Assembly: GCA_002347985.1 (NCBI GenBank)
Contig: DDYM01000036.1
Location: 36,643-43,265, forward strand
Length of the DNA: 6,623 bases
Origin: Bacteroidetes bacterium UBA2234
Lineage (GTDB): Bacteria; Bacteroidota; Bacteroidia; NS11-12g; UBA955
Reading direction: 5' to 3'
Part shown: positions 1 through 6,622 of the stretch, one piece after another
How the letters are laid out: each line of letters opens with the position of its first letter
Numbering within the stretch: the stretch's first letter is position 1
Made by a program: the position numbers and the translations under genes
Notes under the pieces: generated by a model
Told to the model about the DNA's origin: nothing
Databases searched by the model: none
The model's input: only the letters and a program-made list of their open reading frames with translations

Positions 1-1
1 G

Positions 2-349
2 CTTTCCACAGAACTCAACGTGGCCGCAATGAATCAATGTGCCTCAACCCTCATTGGAAAACACGCATTTCAAGCCTTTTGCAAAGGAGAAATCCCCAAC
101 AACAACCCCGTGTGTGAAGTCTTTATTGCCGAGTGGACCACCACTGAAGCGGGATACACTTTTAAGATTCAGGCAAATCGATTTCTTCGAAATATGGTGA
201 GGGCGCTGGTAGGAACGATGGTGGAAGTTGGGCAAGGGAAAATCTCACCTGCCAATTTTGAAGCCATTTTCGCAGGCGGTTCAAGAAGTGAGGCCGGCGC
301 GTCCGCGCCGGCCCAAGGCCTCCACCTAACGGATGTGAAATATCCCTAA
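2..349 (+). CDS. truA: tRNA pseudouridine synthase A, C-terminal part (5' end outside window)
   Basis: TruA converts uridines 38-40 in the anticodon arm of tRNAs to pseudouridine in the cytoplasm. Only the last 115 codons are present. The open frame runs to the left window edge, so the methionine at base 29 is internal and not a start. Visible family features are the segment with F..FCK (fragment residues about 27-32), the strongly conserved block RFLRNMVRALVGTMVEVG (residues 60-77), and the closing pattern EAG.SAPA.GL.L..V.YP, typical of TruA C-termini. The catalytic aspartate lies in the N-terminal half and cannot be checked. Full-length TruA is usually about 245-270 residues, so roughly half is missing. 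Codons 293-313 are almost pure G/C and form a perfect palindrome, unlike the rest of the gene. The neighbouring large gene is convergent, ending 75 bp away. Identification is firm. Confidence 0.95.
   Translation, partial: LSTELNVAAMNQCASTLIGKHAFQAFCKGEIPNNNPVCEVFIAEWTTTEAGYTFKIQANRFLRNMVRALVGTMVEVGQGKISPANFEAIFAGGSRSEAGASAPAQGLHLTDVKYP
292..313. repeat. perfect GC-rich inverted repeat inside the truA 3' coding end
   Basis: The left arm GGCCGGCGCG (292-301) and right arm CGCGCCGGCC (304-313) are exact reverse complements separated by only TC (302-303). A second, overlapping pair, GAGGCC (290-295) and GGCCTC (317-322), can form an alternative stem. The element encodes the conserved TruA residues A-G-A-S-A-P-A, so it does not disrupt the protein, but every codon from 293 to 313 ends in G or C. 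No T-run follows it, so it is not a standard intrinsic terminator. It could be an mRNA 3'-stabilising hairpin, a protein-binding palindrome, or a chance result of codon choice. Confidence 0.85.
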
Positions 350-424
350 GCCAGTGCCAATAGCAATCCCTCGGGCAGATCACCCATCAACCGCTAATTA
401 CATCAAAACAAAAATTACGTTTTC
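350..424. other. convergent intergenic junction between truA and the large minus-strand gene
   Basis: This 75-bp stretch lies between two converging stop codons, where a bidirectional terminator would be expected. The only inverted repeat seen is weak and AT-only in character: AAAAC (405-409) against GTTTT (419-423), with a 9-base loop. The 400-426 segment is A/T-rich. No strong GC stem followed by a T-run is visible on either strand, so termination here may rely on the GC hairpin in truA, on Rho, or on a structure I did not recognise. Confidence 0.5.
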
Positions 425-3400
425 TTATTCCTCAAAACGACGAATAAACTTCTCAGCCTGACGTTCCGTTGCCGGTCTGATATAGAATCCTTCAGCCTTA
501 ATTTTGCTCATCGTAGCAGCCAAAACACCCTGCATTTTCTCGTCCGAACAATAAATATTGGCCACCGTTTTCGTCAAATTGATATAGATATAGTCCTTAG
601 CCCCAAGCTCCAAATACATATACATGTTCTGACCGCTCCGCTTGTGCTCCAACAACATCGTTGCCCTCAAACTCTTGTTGATAGGCTTCCCTGCGATGCT
701 GGCCACCGACACGATATCATCGCAGTACATTCCTCGCATTTTACTATCCCAACGGAATGTCGCATCGCTCAACACAAAGGCATAATTCGCCTCATCTTTG
801 CCTGTCAATTCGCCATTCTTCTCCAAGTTCGCCAAGGCCTGACGTGCGCTCTTCTCATTTTCCATCATCTCGCCCAAACACCGCTTAAAGAAGTCCGTGT
901 TCACCGATGAAGTAGTCCCGCCGTTCTCGTTGATCAAAGCCACCAATGCCGTTACATAGTCCTGAGGCATCGGGAAATCCAACATCATCGCCATGTTAAA
1001 GACAAACGAACTATCCCCTCGATACAAATCTGCCGTACCCGCATTCTTAAAGTGAATATTGGGCGTCTCCAATCCAAAGTCTAAGGGCCCCTCCGCGTGT
1101 ATGGAATGATCCTTTTCATTGAACTGAATCCAACTGCCTTTCAAGCCGCCATCGCGCAACCTCGACTTACTACCGGCGTAGAAACTCTCCGTCTTGTGAT
1201 CGTAGTAGAAAATCCCCGTATCGTTCGTAACATCATCGTCGGAATACCTGCGCTTCCATGAATACATCAAAGGATACACGTGACTAGAATCGTTGGCCAC
1301 AAACAATCCCACATATTGCTTCTTATTGTCTTTGTCGCGCGGATCACTCATATCCAAGACAACGTCTTTTGGATCCACACGATTATCGAATCGAATCCAA
1401 GCCGATGGATAAATATTCTTAAATGTATGTAGTGGCTTCACATAACCCGTAAAGCGAATCAACTTCTCTGTGCTTTCAATCTGAGCAAAGCCCTTGTATC
1501 CAATTTTGGTCTCCAAAGTAAAGTTGCTCTCCTCCGCAATCTTGCCCACCCCCTCTACGCGCTGATTGTCGTTCACAATTACACTATCCAAGAAAAACTC
1601 TTGCCTACCACCTCTGCTATTCACGTACTGATAATAACCATTGCCTCGAATCTTATTCTTCCCGTATACCTTAACCCTGAGCTTATAAATTTCATGGAAC
1701 TTATTATCCCTGCCAGCCAACAACCGTGTGCTATCCAAATGATCCATATCAGCATTGGCTCTCACCGTTGCCTTACCATCCTTCAGGAACAATCTAGAAT
1801 CAGCAATGTCGATGTAAGGAATCTCACTAATTTTAAGGGTATAATCCACCAAACTATAATCCGCTTTCTTCGCCTCAAAACTCAAACCGCCTTGCGTGGG
1901 GTTAGTGCTCGCAAAAATTGGGGTCTGACCGGCCAAGGATGGACCCACCCTGGCCTGAATAATCTTCTTGTCCATATCCCACTTATAATCCGTTAGATTG
2001 GTCTGATACATATTGTAATCAAACTTGGTCATTGAACCTGCCTCGTTCTTGGTAAATGTTCCAATGCGAGTATTAAAGTCCATCGTTCCATTGATGTTGC
2101 TTGTCTCAAATGCCATGCGCGACGAATCGGCCGCATAGATCTGTAAACTGGCTTGCTTGGCCGATGTCTTTTTTGGACCGAATACCTGTTCCGCACTCGT
2201 AAATCTGGCCTGTTCCCACGCCAAAGTCCCGTTGCCCTTCATCACACTCGGCGACTGGGTCATCGTACCCGTGAAATCATGACCCACCTTAAACACTTTG
2301 ATTGGCGTTGCACCATTGGTGACTTTGTATTCATCTTGATAAGGGTTCCACTCCATATTTGCCATCACCGCATGGGTTTCAGGGAATTTGGTATTCTCGG
2401 TTAAATCATATCGATTCAACACACCCACCGCTTTTTTTGGCAATAATAATATCTTGGAAAACTCACTTTTCGACCCTTGGTAACTGATTGTACCGTCCGT
2501 GCCATAAAAACCCTCTTCACTCAAATTCATGGTCATATCACCCAACCCCTTGCCGCGATACATCGAGTATCCACCTGGAGGCGTGTGTTTGATAAAACCC
2601 AATGAGTAATCTTTTTGAATGGTTACATAATGCCTGAATTCAGGAAAAATGCCATCAGAAATAAAATTACCATCGAATCGCAAACCCGCGATGGTAAAAT
2701 TGTCCAAACTGTCTATGGTGAAAGGATCCACCACAAACTTAAACTTATCGCCTTCGTATGCCCCGCCATGAATATGCGGCTTATCATACAATACCTCACT
2801 CCCTTTATCCGAAACAAAGATGGGATACTCTGGATAATCTTTATTCCCTGATTTGTTATTCGGCTTGTCGATGTATAACGTCCCACTCACATTCCTCAAT
2901 ACGGATTTGATTGGCACCAATCTGCGTCCTGAAGAATCTGGAAAATACATTTGCAATGAATCCACGGCCGACATCGCAATGTTGAATTGGCCGTAATTGA
3001 AAACGTATTTTTTGCCGTAAAAATCAAATCTACCTGCCCTCAACTGTCCGCCAAAGCGCAAACCCCGATTCTTGGTTAATGTCACTTGCTGCTCCGTGGG
3101 CACTACAATTACGTTTTGAGAATCCGAGAAGAAAAACTTAGAAACCCCTTCCAAATTCATTTCATTGCTCAGCAAATTCAACGTAAAATTGGACCGTTTT
3201 CCAATGATGGAAGAGATACGAATCACATCGTAATCCCTCGATTTCTGGTGAGCTTGCACATATCGAAATGCTTTTGGCAACAGGGTAACACTGTCTTGAT
3301 CTTGTGAATAGTTGATAAAGCCTTGATCATGCAATTCCAAAAACGGAACTACCAAATGTTCTTTCTGTGTTTTTTGAAAAAACGCATAATCATCCAATGA

Positions 3401-4936
3401 AAATTTGATGCGTTGCTCTGCTTTATAGAACTCACGTGTTTTGGCCTTCTGTGCTTGCAATTGTTTGAGCTTGGCATCCAATTTTGCTTTGTCGGCGGGA
3501 TCCTTAGACAGCATCAAGTTTTTGATTTCCTTTTCCATCTGCTTGGCGATGGGATCTTCGGGCTGTCTGTTATAGTAAGCCACAAGACCTTCCAGCGGGT
3601 GCGACCTCAAAGGGCCTTGCAATCGATTGTAAAGGATATCGCGAAAGAAATCATCGGATGAAATTCTGGCCTCCATCTCATTGTTCACGTTGTCGAAATC
3701 AACAAATGGCTCCGTCACAATCCAACGAACCTGCTGAACATCAATATTCACGTTGTGAAAGTTGTCTTGAAAAGGCACACGCATCAACCCTTCTTCACCC
3801 CTATCGATAATGAGTTTATTGTCCTTGAAGATAAAATTCACCTTCACAAAAGGATGATAGATGGTGGTAACGCTGTCCAAATACATTGTGAATTCACTTT
3901 GCAATGTCCCCGCGATGCCATCTTGAATTTTGAACGATTTACTCTTGAGAGTGACTTTCTTTTTGCCCTTATAGAACACATCGATCACCGATGGCTTGCC
4001 ATTGGCTGTGGCCGTAGTAATCGAATGTCCCTGCATCGAAAACCCTCCCCTGAAGAAAGACTCATCACCCACGATTCCACTCACCAGCAATTCGTTATCA
4101 TAAGAATTGAACTGTGGGAACCCCGATTTCTTTACTTTTAAGGAATCCGTTGCCGTACTCAATTTGTCGGTAAACTTACCCCAGACCGGTGTTTTGAAAT
4201 ACCTACCGTAGACCAATTGCGCAGAATCCACCGAATAGATATTCTGATCCATGTTCAAGCGATATTTCCCAAACTTAACCCAAGCCGATTCTGTTGGCAG
4301 GCATCGTTTGAAATCTGCGGTCCCATAATCACCCACCCAAACATTCTTTAATGGCTTATAAACGCCTTTGGTGCCACTGATCACCATTTTATCCATGAAT
4401 CCAGTGCAGGTAAGCGCGACTTCTCCAAAGCGAATTTCGATTTCGTTTTTATAAAACAGATCAAAATCCAAGGTGTCCACGCTCCAAACGGCTGTCCCCG
4501 ATTTATAAATAACTTTATCGGCAAATAAATTGGTTGTGGTTTGAAGGAATTCTAAATACTCTTTGTTGGAATTTCCCAGCAGCGACTTGGTGATACCCTG
4601 CCATTGAACGAGTACTTTATCAGGCAAATTGTTTTGCAAAAATGCCGCTACAGTGGCGATAAACAATTCAAAATGCGGTTGAACGGCCATTTTTTCGGCC
4701 AACATTTGATTTGAAATATCGATGATAAACTTTTGTTGACTGGGCGAAAATTTGCCCATTTCCCAATTCTCCTTAAAAATATTAAAGTTCTTGGTCAGAT
4801 TCTTATCACCCGGGCGATTGATAAACGTCTCAAACTCCGCAATAAACGTAGCTGGCACAGGACTAAAACTTCCACTTTGGGCGGTCAATTTCAGCGCAAA
4901 AACAGAAAGTAGGATAAAGCAGAGTTTTTTTATCAT
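425..4936 (-). CDS. very large exported protein of unknown function, beta-rich, likely envelope-associated
   Basis: I do not recognise a function. The 1503-residue product starts with a clear Sec signal peptide: basic MIKK, a hydrophobic core, then LTAQ, with likely cleavage after Ala19. There is no lipobox cysteine, so it is not an obvious lipoprotein. Residues about 20-150 look helical. Most of the rest alternates short hydrophobic strands with Gly, Asp and Ser turns, without long transmembrane helices. A charged Lys/Glu/Gln-rich coiled-coil-like insert spans about 457-509. Distinctive blocks include FGGQLRAGRFDFYGKK (about 630-645), LYDKPHIHGGAYEG (about 714-728), MDFNTRIGTF (952-961), YKWDMDKK (984-991), YYQYVNSRGG (about 1100-1109) and GYKGFAQIES (about 1144-1153). 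The C-terminus is highly charged and ends RRFEE, unlike an outer-membrane barrel strand or a type IX secretion CTD. From memory, similar very long hypothetical proteins occur in Bacteroidota. The strand pattern loosely recalls LptA/OstA- or TamB-like beta scaffolds, but this is only an impression. The ATG is supported by the signal peptide; no Shine-Dalgarno is present. The frame is intact. It lies 73 bp downstream of tpiA. Confidence 0.93.
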   Translation of the reverse strand: MIKKLCFILLSVFALKLTAQSGSFSPVPATFIAEFETFINRPGDKNLTKNFNIFKENWEMGKFSPSQQKFIIDISNQMLAEKMAVQPHFELFIATVAAFLQNNLPDKVLVQWQGITKSLLGNSNKEYLEFLQTTTNLFADKVIYKSGTAVWSVDTLDFDLFYKNEIEIRFGEVALTCTGFMDKMVISGTKGVYKPLKNVWVGDYGTADFKRCLPTESAWVKFGKYRLNMDQNIYSVDSAQLVYGRYFKTPVWGKFTDKLSTATDSLKVKKSGFPQFNSYDNELLVSGIVGDESFFRGGFSMQGHSITTATANGKPSVIDVFYKGKKKVTLKSKSFKIQDGIAGTLQSEFTMYLDSVTTIYHPFVKVNFIFKDNKLIIDRGEEGLMRVPFQDNFHNVNIDVQQVRWIVTEPFVDFDNVNNEMEARISSDDFFRDILYNRLQGPLRSHPLEGLVAYYNRQPEDPIAKQMEKEIKNLMLSKDPADKAKLDAKLKQLQAQKAKTREFYKAEQRIKFSLDDYAFFQKTQKEHLVVPFLELHDQGFINYSQDQDSVTLLPKAFRYVQAHQKSRDYDVIRISSIIGKRSNFTLNLLSNEMNLEGVSKFFFSDSQNVIVVPTEQQVTLTKNRGLRFGGQLRAGRFDFYGKKYVFNYGQFNIAMSAVDSLQMYFPDSSGRRLVPIKSVLRNVSGTLYIDKPNNKSGNKDYPEYPIFVSDKGSEVLYDKPHIHGGAYEGDKFKFVVDPFTIDSLDNFTIAGLRFDGNFISDGIFPEFRHYVTIQKDYSLGFIKHTPPGGYSMYRGKGLGDMTMNLSEEGFYGTDGTISYQGSKSEFSKILLLPKKAVGVLNRYDLTENTKFPETHAVMANMEWNPYQDEYKVTNGATPIKVFKVGHDFTGTMTQSPSVMKGNGTLAWEQARFTSAEQVFGPKKTSAKQASLQIYAADSSRMAFETSNINGTMDFNTRIGTFTKNEAGSMTKFDYNMYQTNLTDYKWDMDKKIIQARVGPSLAGQTPIFASTNPTQGGLSFEAKKADYSLVDYTLKISEIPYIDIADSRLFLKDGKATVRANADMDHLDSTRLLAGRDNKFHEIYKLRVKVYGKNKIRGNGYYQYVNSRGGRQEFFLDSVIVNDNQRVEGVGKIAEESNFTLETKIGYKGFAQIESTEKLIRFTGYVKPLHTFKNIYPSAWIRFDNRVDPKDVVLDMSDPRDKDNKKQYVGLFVANDSSHVYPLMYSWKRRYSDDDVTNDTGIFYYDHKTESFYAGSKSRLRDGGLKGSWIQFNEKDHSIHAEGPLDFGLETPNIHFKNAGTADLYRGDSSFVFNMAMMLDFPMPQDYVTALVALINENGGTTSSVNTDFFKRCLGEMMENEKSARQALANLEKNGELTGKDEANYAFVLSDATFRWDSKMRGMYCDDIVSVASIAGKPINKSLRATMLLEHKRSGQNMYMYLELGAKDYIYINLTKTVANIYCSDEKMQGVLAATMSKIKAEGFYIRPATERQAEKFIRRFEE

Positions 4937-4954
4937 CAGGGTGAGATTACAAAT

Positions 4955-4972
4955 AACGCACCAACTTGCGTT
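4955..4972 (-). other. small hairpin in the leader of the large exported-protein gene
   Basis: AACGCA (4955-4960) and TGCGTT (4967-4972) form a perfect 6-bp stem with a 6-base loop. On the minus strand it sits 18 bases upstream of the large gene's ATG and about 37 bases past the tpiA stop. The minus-strand sequence after the stem is ATTTGTAATC, only a partial T-run, so it could be a weak tpiA terminator or a leader structure. It also overlaps a nine-codon ATG-started frame (4947-4976). Chance occurrence is quite possible. Confidence 0.3.
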
Positions 4973-5009
4973 TCATTGTGAGCTGTCAATTTATTGAAGG
5001 GCCGACAGG

Positions 5010-5774
5010 TTATCGCATCGCTTTCACGATATCAATAAAGTCGCGGGCCTTTAAACTTGCCCCACCAATCAATCCGCCATCAATATCGGCTTGCATAAAC
5101 AACGCCGCAGCATTTTCTGGCTTCACACTTCCACCATATAGGATTGAAGTTGTTGAAGCGATTTCTTCATTGTATTGGTTGGCCAAAAGTTTCCTGATAT
5201 AGGCATGAATTTCTTGTGCCTGCTCCGGGGATGCATTCAAACCCGTTCCGATTGCCCAAACCGGCTCATACGCTATAACCACTTCCGCAAATTCTTTGCG
5301 ATCTAAATGAAACAATCCTTGAACAATTTGCTCTTCAATTGCTCTAAAGTACTGCTTGCTTTCACGTTGCTCCAAGGTTTCACCAATACAAAAAATGGCT
5401 TTCATTCCGTGGCGAATCACAGACTTTACTTTCAACGCACAGACTTCGTTGGTTTCTCCAAAGAACTGACGGCGCTCTGAATGACCGACCAAACAGTATT
5501 GAACACCCAACGATTTCAACATTCCTGCCGAAATCTCACCCGTAAATGCCCCTTGATCGGCCTGGTGTGCGTTCTGAGCCCCCACCAACAAGCCGCTTCC
5601 TTCAAGCAATCGAACGGCAGACGGCAACGCCAAAAATGTTGGGATTAAAACAACTTTACCTTCACCGCGATATTCATCTCTAACAATTCCTCTTACTTCG
5701 GTAATTAACGCTTGGCTCTCTTCCAAGGTTTTATGCATTTTCCAGTTACCCGCAACAATTTTCTGACGATTCAT
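5010..5774 (-). CDS. tpiA: triosephosphate isomerase
   Basis: This enzyme interconverts dihydroxyacetone phosphate and glyceraldehyde 3-phosphate in glycolysis and gluconeogenesis, in the cytoplasm. The 254-residue product has the usual family length (about 250) and the full (beta/alpha)8 signature set. The substrate-binding Asn10 and Lys12 lie in AGNWKMHK. The catalytic His98 lies in VGHSERR and the catalytic base Glu170 in AYEPVWAIGTG, where residues 171-178 start the mobile loop 6. The phosphate-binding segments are YGGSVKPEN (213-221) and GGLIGGASL (233-241). The ATG start places the first beta strand (KIVAGNWKM) exactly where expected, so it is trusted despite the absence of a Shine-Dalgarno. 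It lies 104 bp downstream of cmk and 73 bp upstream of the large exported-protein gene, all on the same strand. Nothing is truncated or unusual in the protein; it should be active. Confidence 0.98.
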   Translation of the reverse strand: MNRQKIVAGNWKMHKTLEESQALITEVRGIVRDEYRGEGKVVLIPTFLALPSAVRLLEGSGLLVGAQNAHQADQGAFTGEISAGMLKSLGVQYCLVGHSERRQFFGETNEVCALKVKSVIRHGMKAIFCIGETLEQRESKQYFRAIEEQIVQGLFHLDRKEFAEVVIAYEPVWAIGTGLNASPEQAQEIHAYIRKLLANQYNEEIASTTSILYGGSVKPENAAALFMQADIDGGLIGGASLKARDFIDIVKAMR

Positions 5775-5825
5775 AATAACAGCGAAATAACAAAATCAAA
5801 ACCAAACGTTATTCTCAAGATATCA

Positions 5826-5859
5826 ACGGATTTTGTCTAGATACGGAACAAAATTCCGT
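5826..5859 (-). other. imperfect inverted repeat with alternative stems between cmk and tpiA
   Basis: ACGGATTTTGT (5826-5836) is the reverse complement of ACAAAATTCCGT (5848-5859) except for one bulged base, giving an 11-bp stem around an 11-base loop. A nested perfect 6-bp stem, ACGGAA (5843-5848) with TTCCGT (5854-5859), shares the right arm, so the two folds are mutually exclusive. On the minus strand the structure begins about 20 bases after the cmk stop and ends about 52 bases before the tpiA ATG. No T-run follows it, so a simple intrinsic terminator is unlikely. It could be a cmk 3'-end stabiliser, a leader structure for tpiA, or an operator-like site. Confidence 0.45.
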
Positions 5860-5878
5860 GAACCAATTAATCTAATAT

Positions 5879-6574
5879 TTAAAATTGCAAATTGGCCGCA
5901 ATCGCCTCGTCCGCCCAAGCCATCGCCAGTGCAAATTGCGCATCTCTATCCATGTCAGAATTGTCCAAAACCCGATAATCAGCGGTCATGGTAAGCGGAC
6001 TATTTTCCCTTGAAGAATCCACATTGTCGCGATGCTTTAAATTCTCCGAAATCTCCTCAAACGTCACCACATCACCCTTGGCCACCAACTCGGCAAAACG
6101 ACGTTGGGCCCGCACCTCAACAGAGGCTGTCATAAAAATCTTGAGCTCCGCATCAGGAAAAACCACGGTTCCGATATCGCGGCCATCCATGACAACTCCT
6201 TTTTTTGCTCCCATTTGCTGCTGTAAATAGACCAACTTATCACGCACCGCCTGGATTTTTGCCACTTCACTCACTTTCGATGCTACCGCAATGGAACGAA
6301 TTTCATTCTCTACGTTTTCATCGTTCAACGTCACAAAAGAGACCCCAGAATCGTCCATTTCAAACGCAACTTTCACATGAGTCAACGCTTGCTCTACTTG
6401 AGGCAAATCATCCAAATCAACCCCATGTCGCATCAAATACAAAGTCACTGCGCGATACATCGCACCGCTATCGATAAAAACATAATTCAAGGCCGATGCC
6501 AGCGCTTTTGCCAACGTCCCTTTCCCGCAGCTGCTGTAACCGTCTATTGCGATATTGATTTTTGCTTGTCCCAC
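5879..6574 (-). CDS. cmk: cytidylate kinase (CMP/dCMP kinase)
   Basis: Cmk phosphorylates CMP and dCMP to the diphosphates using ATP, in pyrimidine salvage and nucleic-acid precursor supply. The 231-residue product matches the family length (about 220-230). Its P-loop is GYSSCGKGT (12-20), with Lys18 as the phosphate-binding lysine. The NMP-binding signature DSGAMYR (35-41) contains Ser36, Tyr40 and Arg41. GRDIGTVVFPDA (131-142) is the classic cytidylate-kinase block. The lid/substrate region RDNVDSSRENSPL (182-194) supplies Arg182, Asp186 and Arg189, positions matching those that contact CMP in the E. coli enzyme. The P-loop differs from the common GPSGAGKGT; I recall such substitutions in Bacteroidota homologues. 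The start is GTG at 6574: an in-frame TAA lies only two codons upstream, and no other start codon occurs before the P-loop. The bases just before it are AAGAAA, with no spaced Shine-Dalgarno. All expected active-site residues are present. Confidence 0.97.
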   Translation of the reverse strand: MGQAKINIAIDGYSSCGKGTLAKALASALNYVFIDSGAMYRAVTLYLMRHGVDLDDLPQVEQALTHVKVAFEMDDSGVSFVTLNDENVENEIRSIAVASKVSEVAKIQAVRDKLVYLQQQMGAKKGVVMDGRDIGTVVFPDAELKIFMTASVEVRAQRRFAELVAKGDVVTFEEISENLKHRDNVDSSRENSPLTMTADYRVLDNSDMDRDAQFALAMAWADEAIAANLQF

Positions 6575-6583
6575 TTTCTTTTA
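6572..6583 (-). promoter_or_regulatory. translation start of cmk: TAA-AAG-AAA-GTG
   Basis: On the minus strand an in-frame stop TAA (6581-6583) is followed by AAG and AAA and then the GTG at 6572-6574. This restricts the cmk start to the GTG, since the next in-frame methionine is residue 39, after the P-loop. The purine run directly abutting the GTG is not at normal Shine-Dalgarno distance. A-rich, SD-less initiation is common in Bacteroidota. If the same TAA also ends an upstream gene, initiation would be translationally coupled. Confidence 0.7.
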
Positions 6584-6622
6584 TAACTCAGGAATTCCGC
6601 GACAAGGATTGTGCTTTAACTC
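6581..6622 (-). CDS. possible C-terminal codons of an unidentified gene upstream of cmk
   Basis: On the minus strand a frame is open from the right window edge and ends at TAA (6581-6583), six bases before the cmk GTG. The visible 13 residues read ELKHNPCRGIPEL. That is too short to identify or even to prove it is coding. The other two frames stop within a few codons of the window edge (TGA at 6621-6623, TAA at 6616-6618), so any of the three could be the true end of an upstream gene. In Porphyromonas gingivalis I recall porQ (type IX secretion) directly before cmk, but nothing here tests that. Confidence 0.2.
   Translation of the reverse strand, partial: ELKHNPCRGIPEL

Noticed and set aside
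162..383. 73-codon minus-strand frame across the truA end and the junction
   Set aside because: It overlaps conserved truA coding sequence in antisense and has no protein-like features. It arises because the GC-rich palindrome lacks stops.
425..640. Type IX secretion C-terminal domain at the end of the large protein
   Set aside because: The last 70 or so residues lack the Ig-like CTD pattern and the usual Gly- and Lys-containing terminal strand. The protein ends in a charged helical-looking segment, RRFEE.
1601..1996. 131-codon open frame on the plus strand within the large gene
   Set aside because: It is antisense to a continuous, clearly coding 1503-codon gene, and its translation has no recognisable domain or signal. 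It is a shadow frame.
3755..4141. 128-codon open frame on the plus strand within the large gene
   Set aside because: It is antisense to the same large gene, His/Ile-rich in a way typical of reverse-strand reading, and has no initiation context.
4925..4931. Seven-base A run directly after the large gene's start codon, as a phase-variation tract
   Set aside because: The run is short and simply encodes part of the basic signal-peptide start. Similar seven-base runs occur at lysine codons at 2432-2438 and in cmk at 6200-6206.
4937..5009. Promoter for the large exported-protein gene in the tpiA spacer
   Set aside because: Only a partial -7-like ATTTG is present, with no properly spaced upstream element. 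Read-through from tpiA is at least as likely.
5799..5830. Possible Bacteroidota-type promoter before tpiA (TAACGTTTG on the minus strand, 5803-5811)
   Set aside because: It resembles the TAnnTTTG -7 element, but with three rather than two spacer bases, and no TTTG or TTG lies at the right distance upstream. Too weak to annotate.
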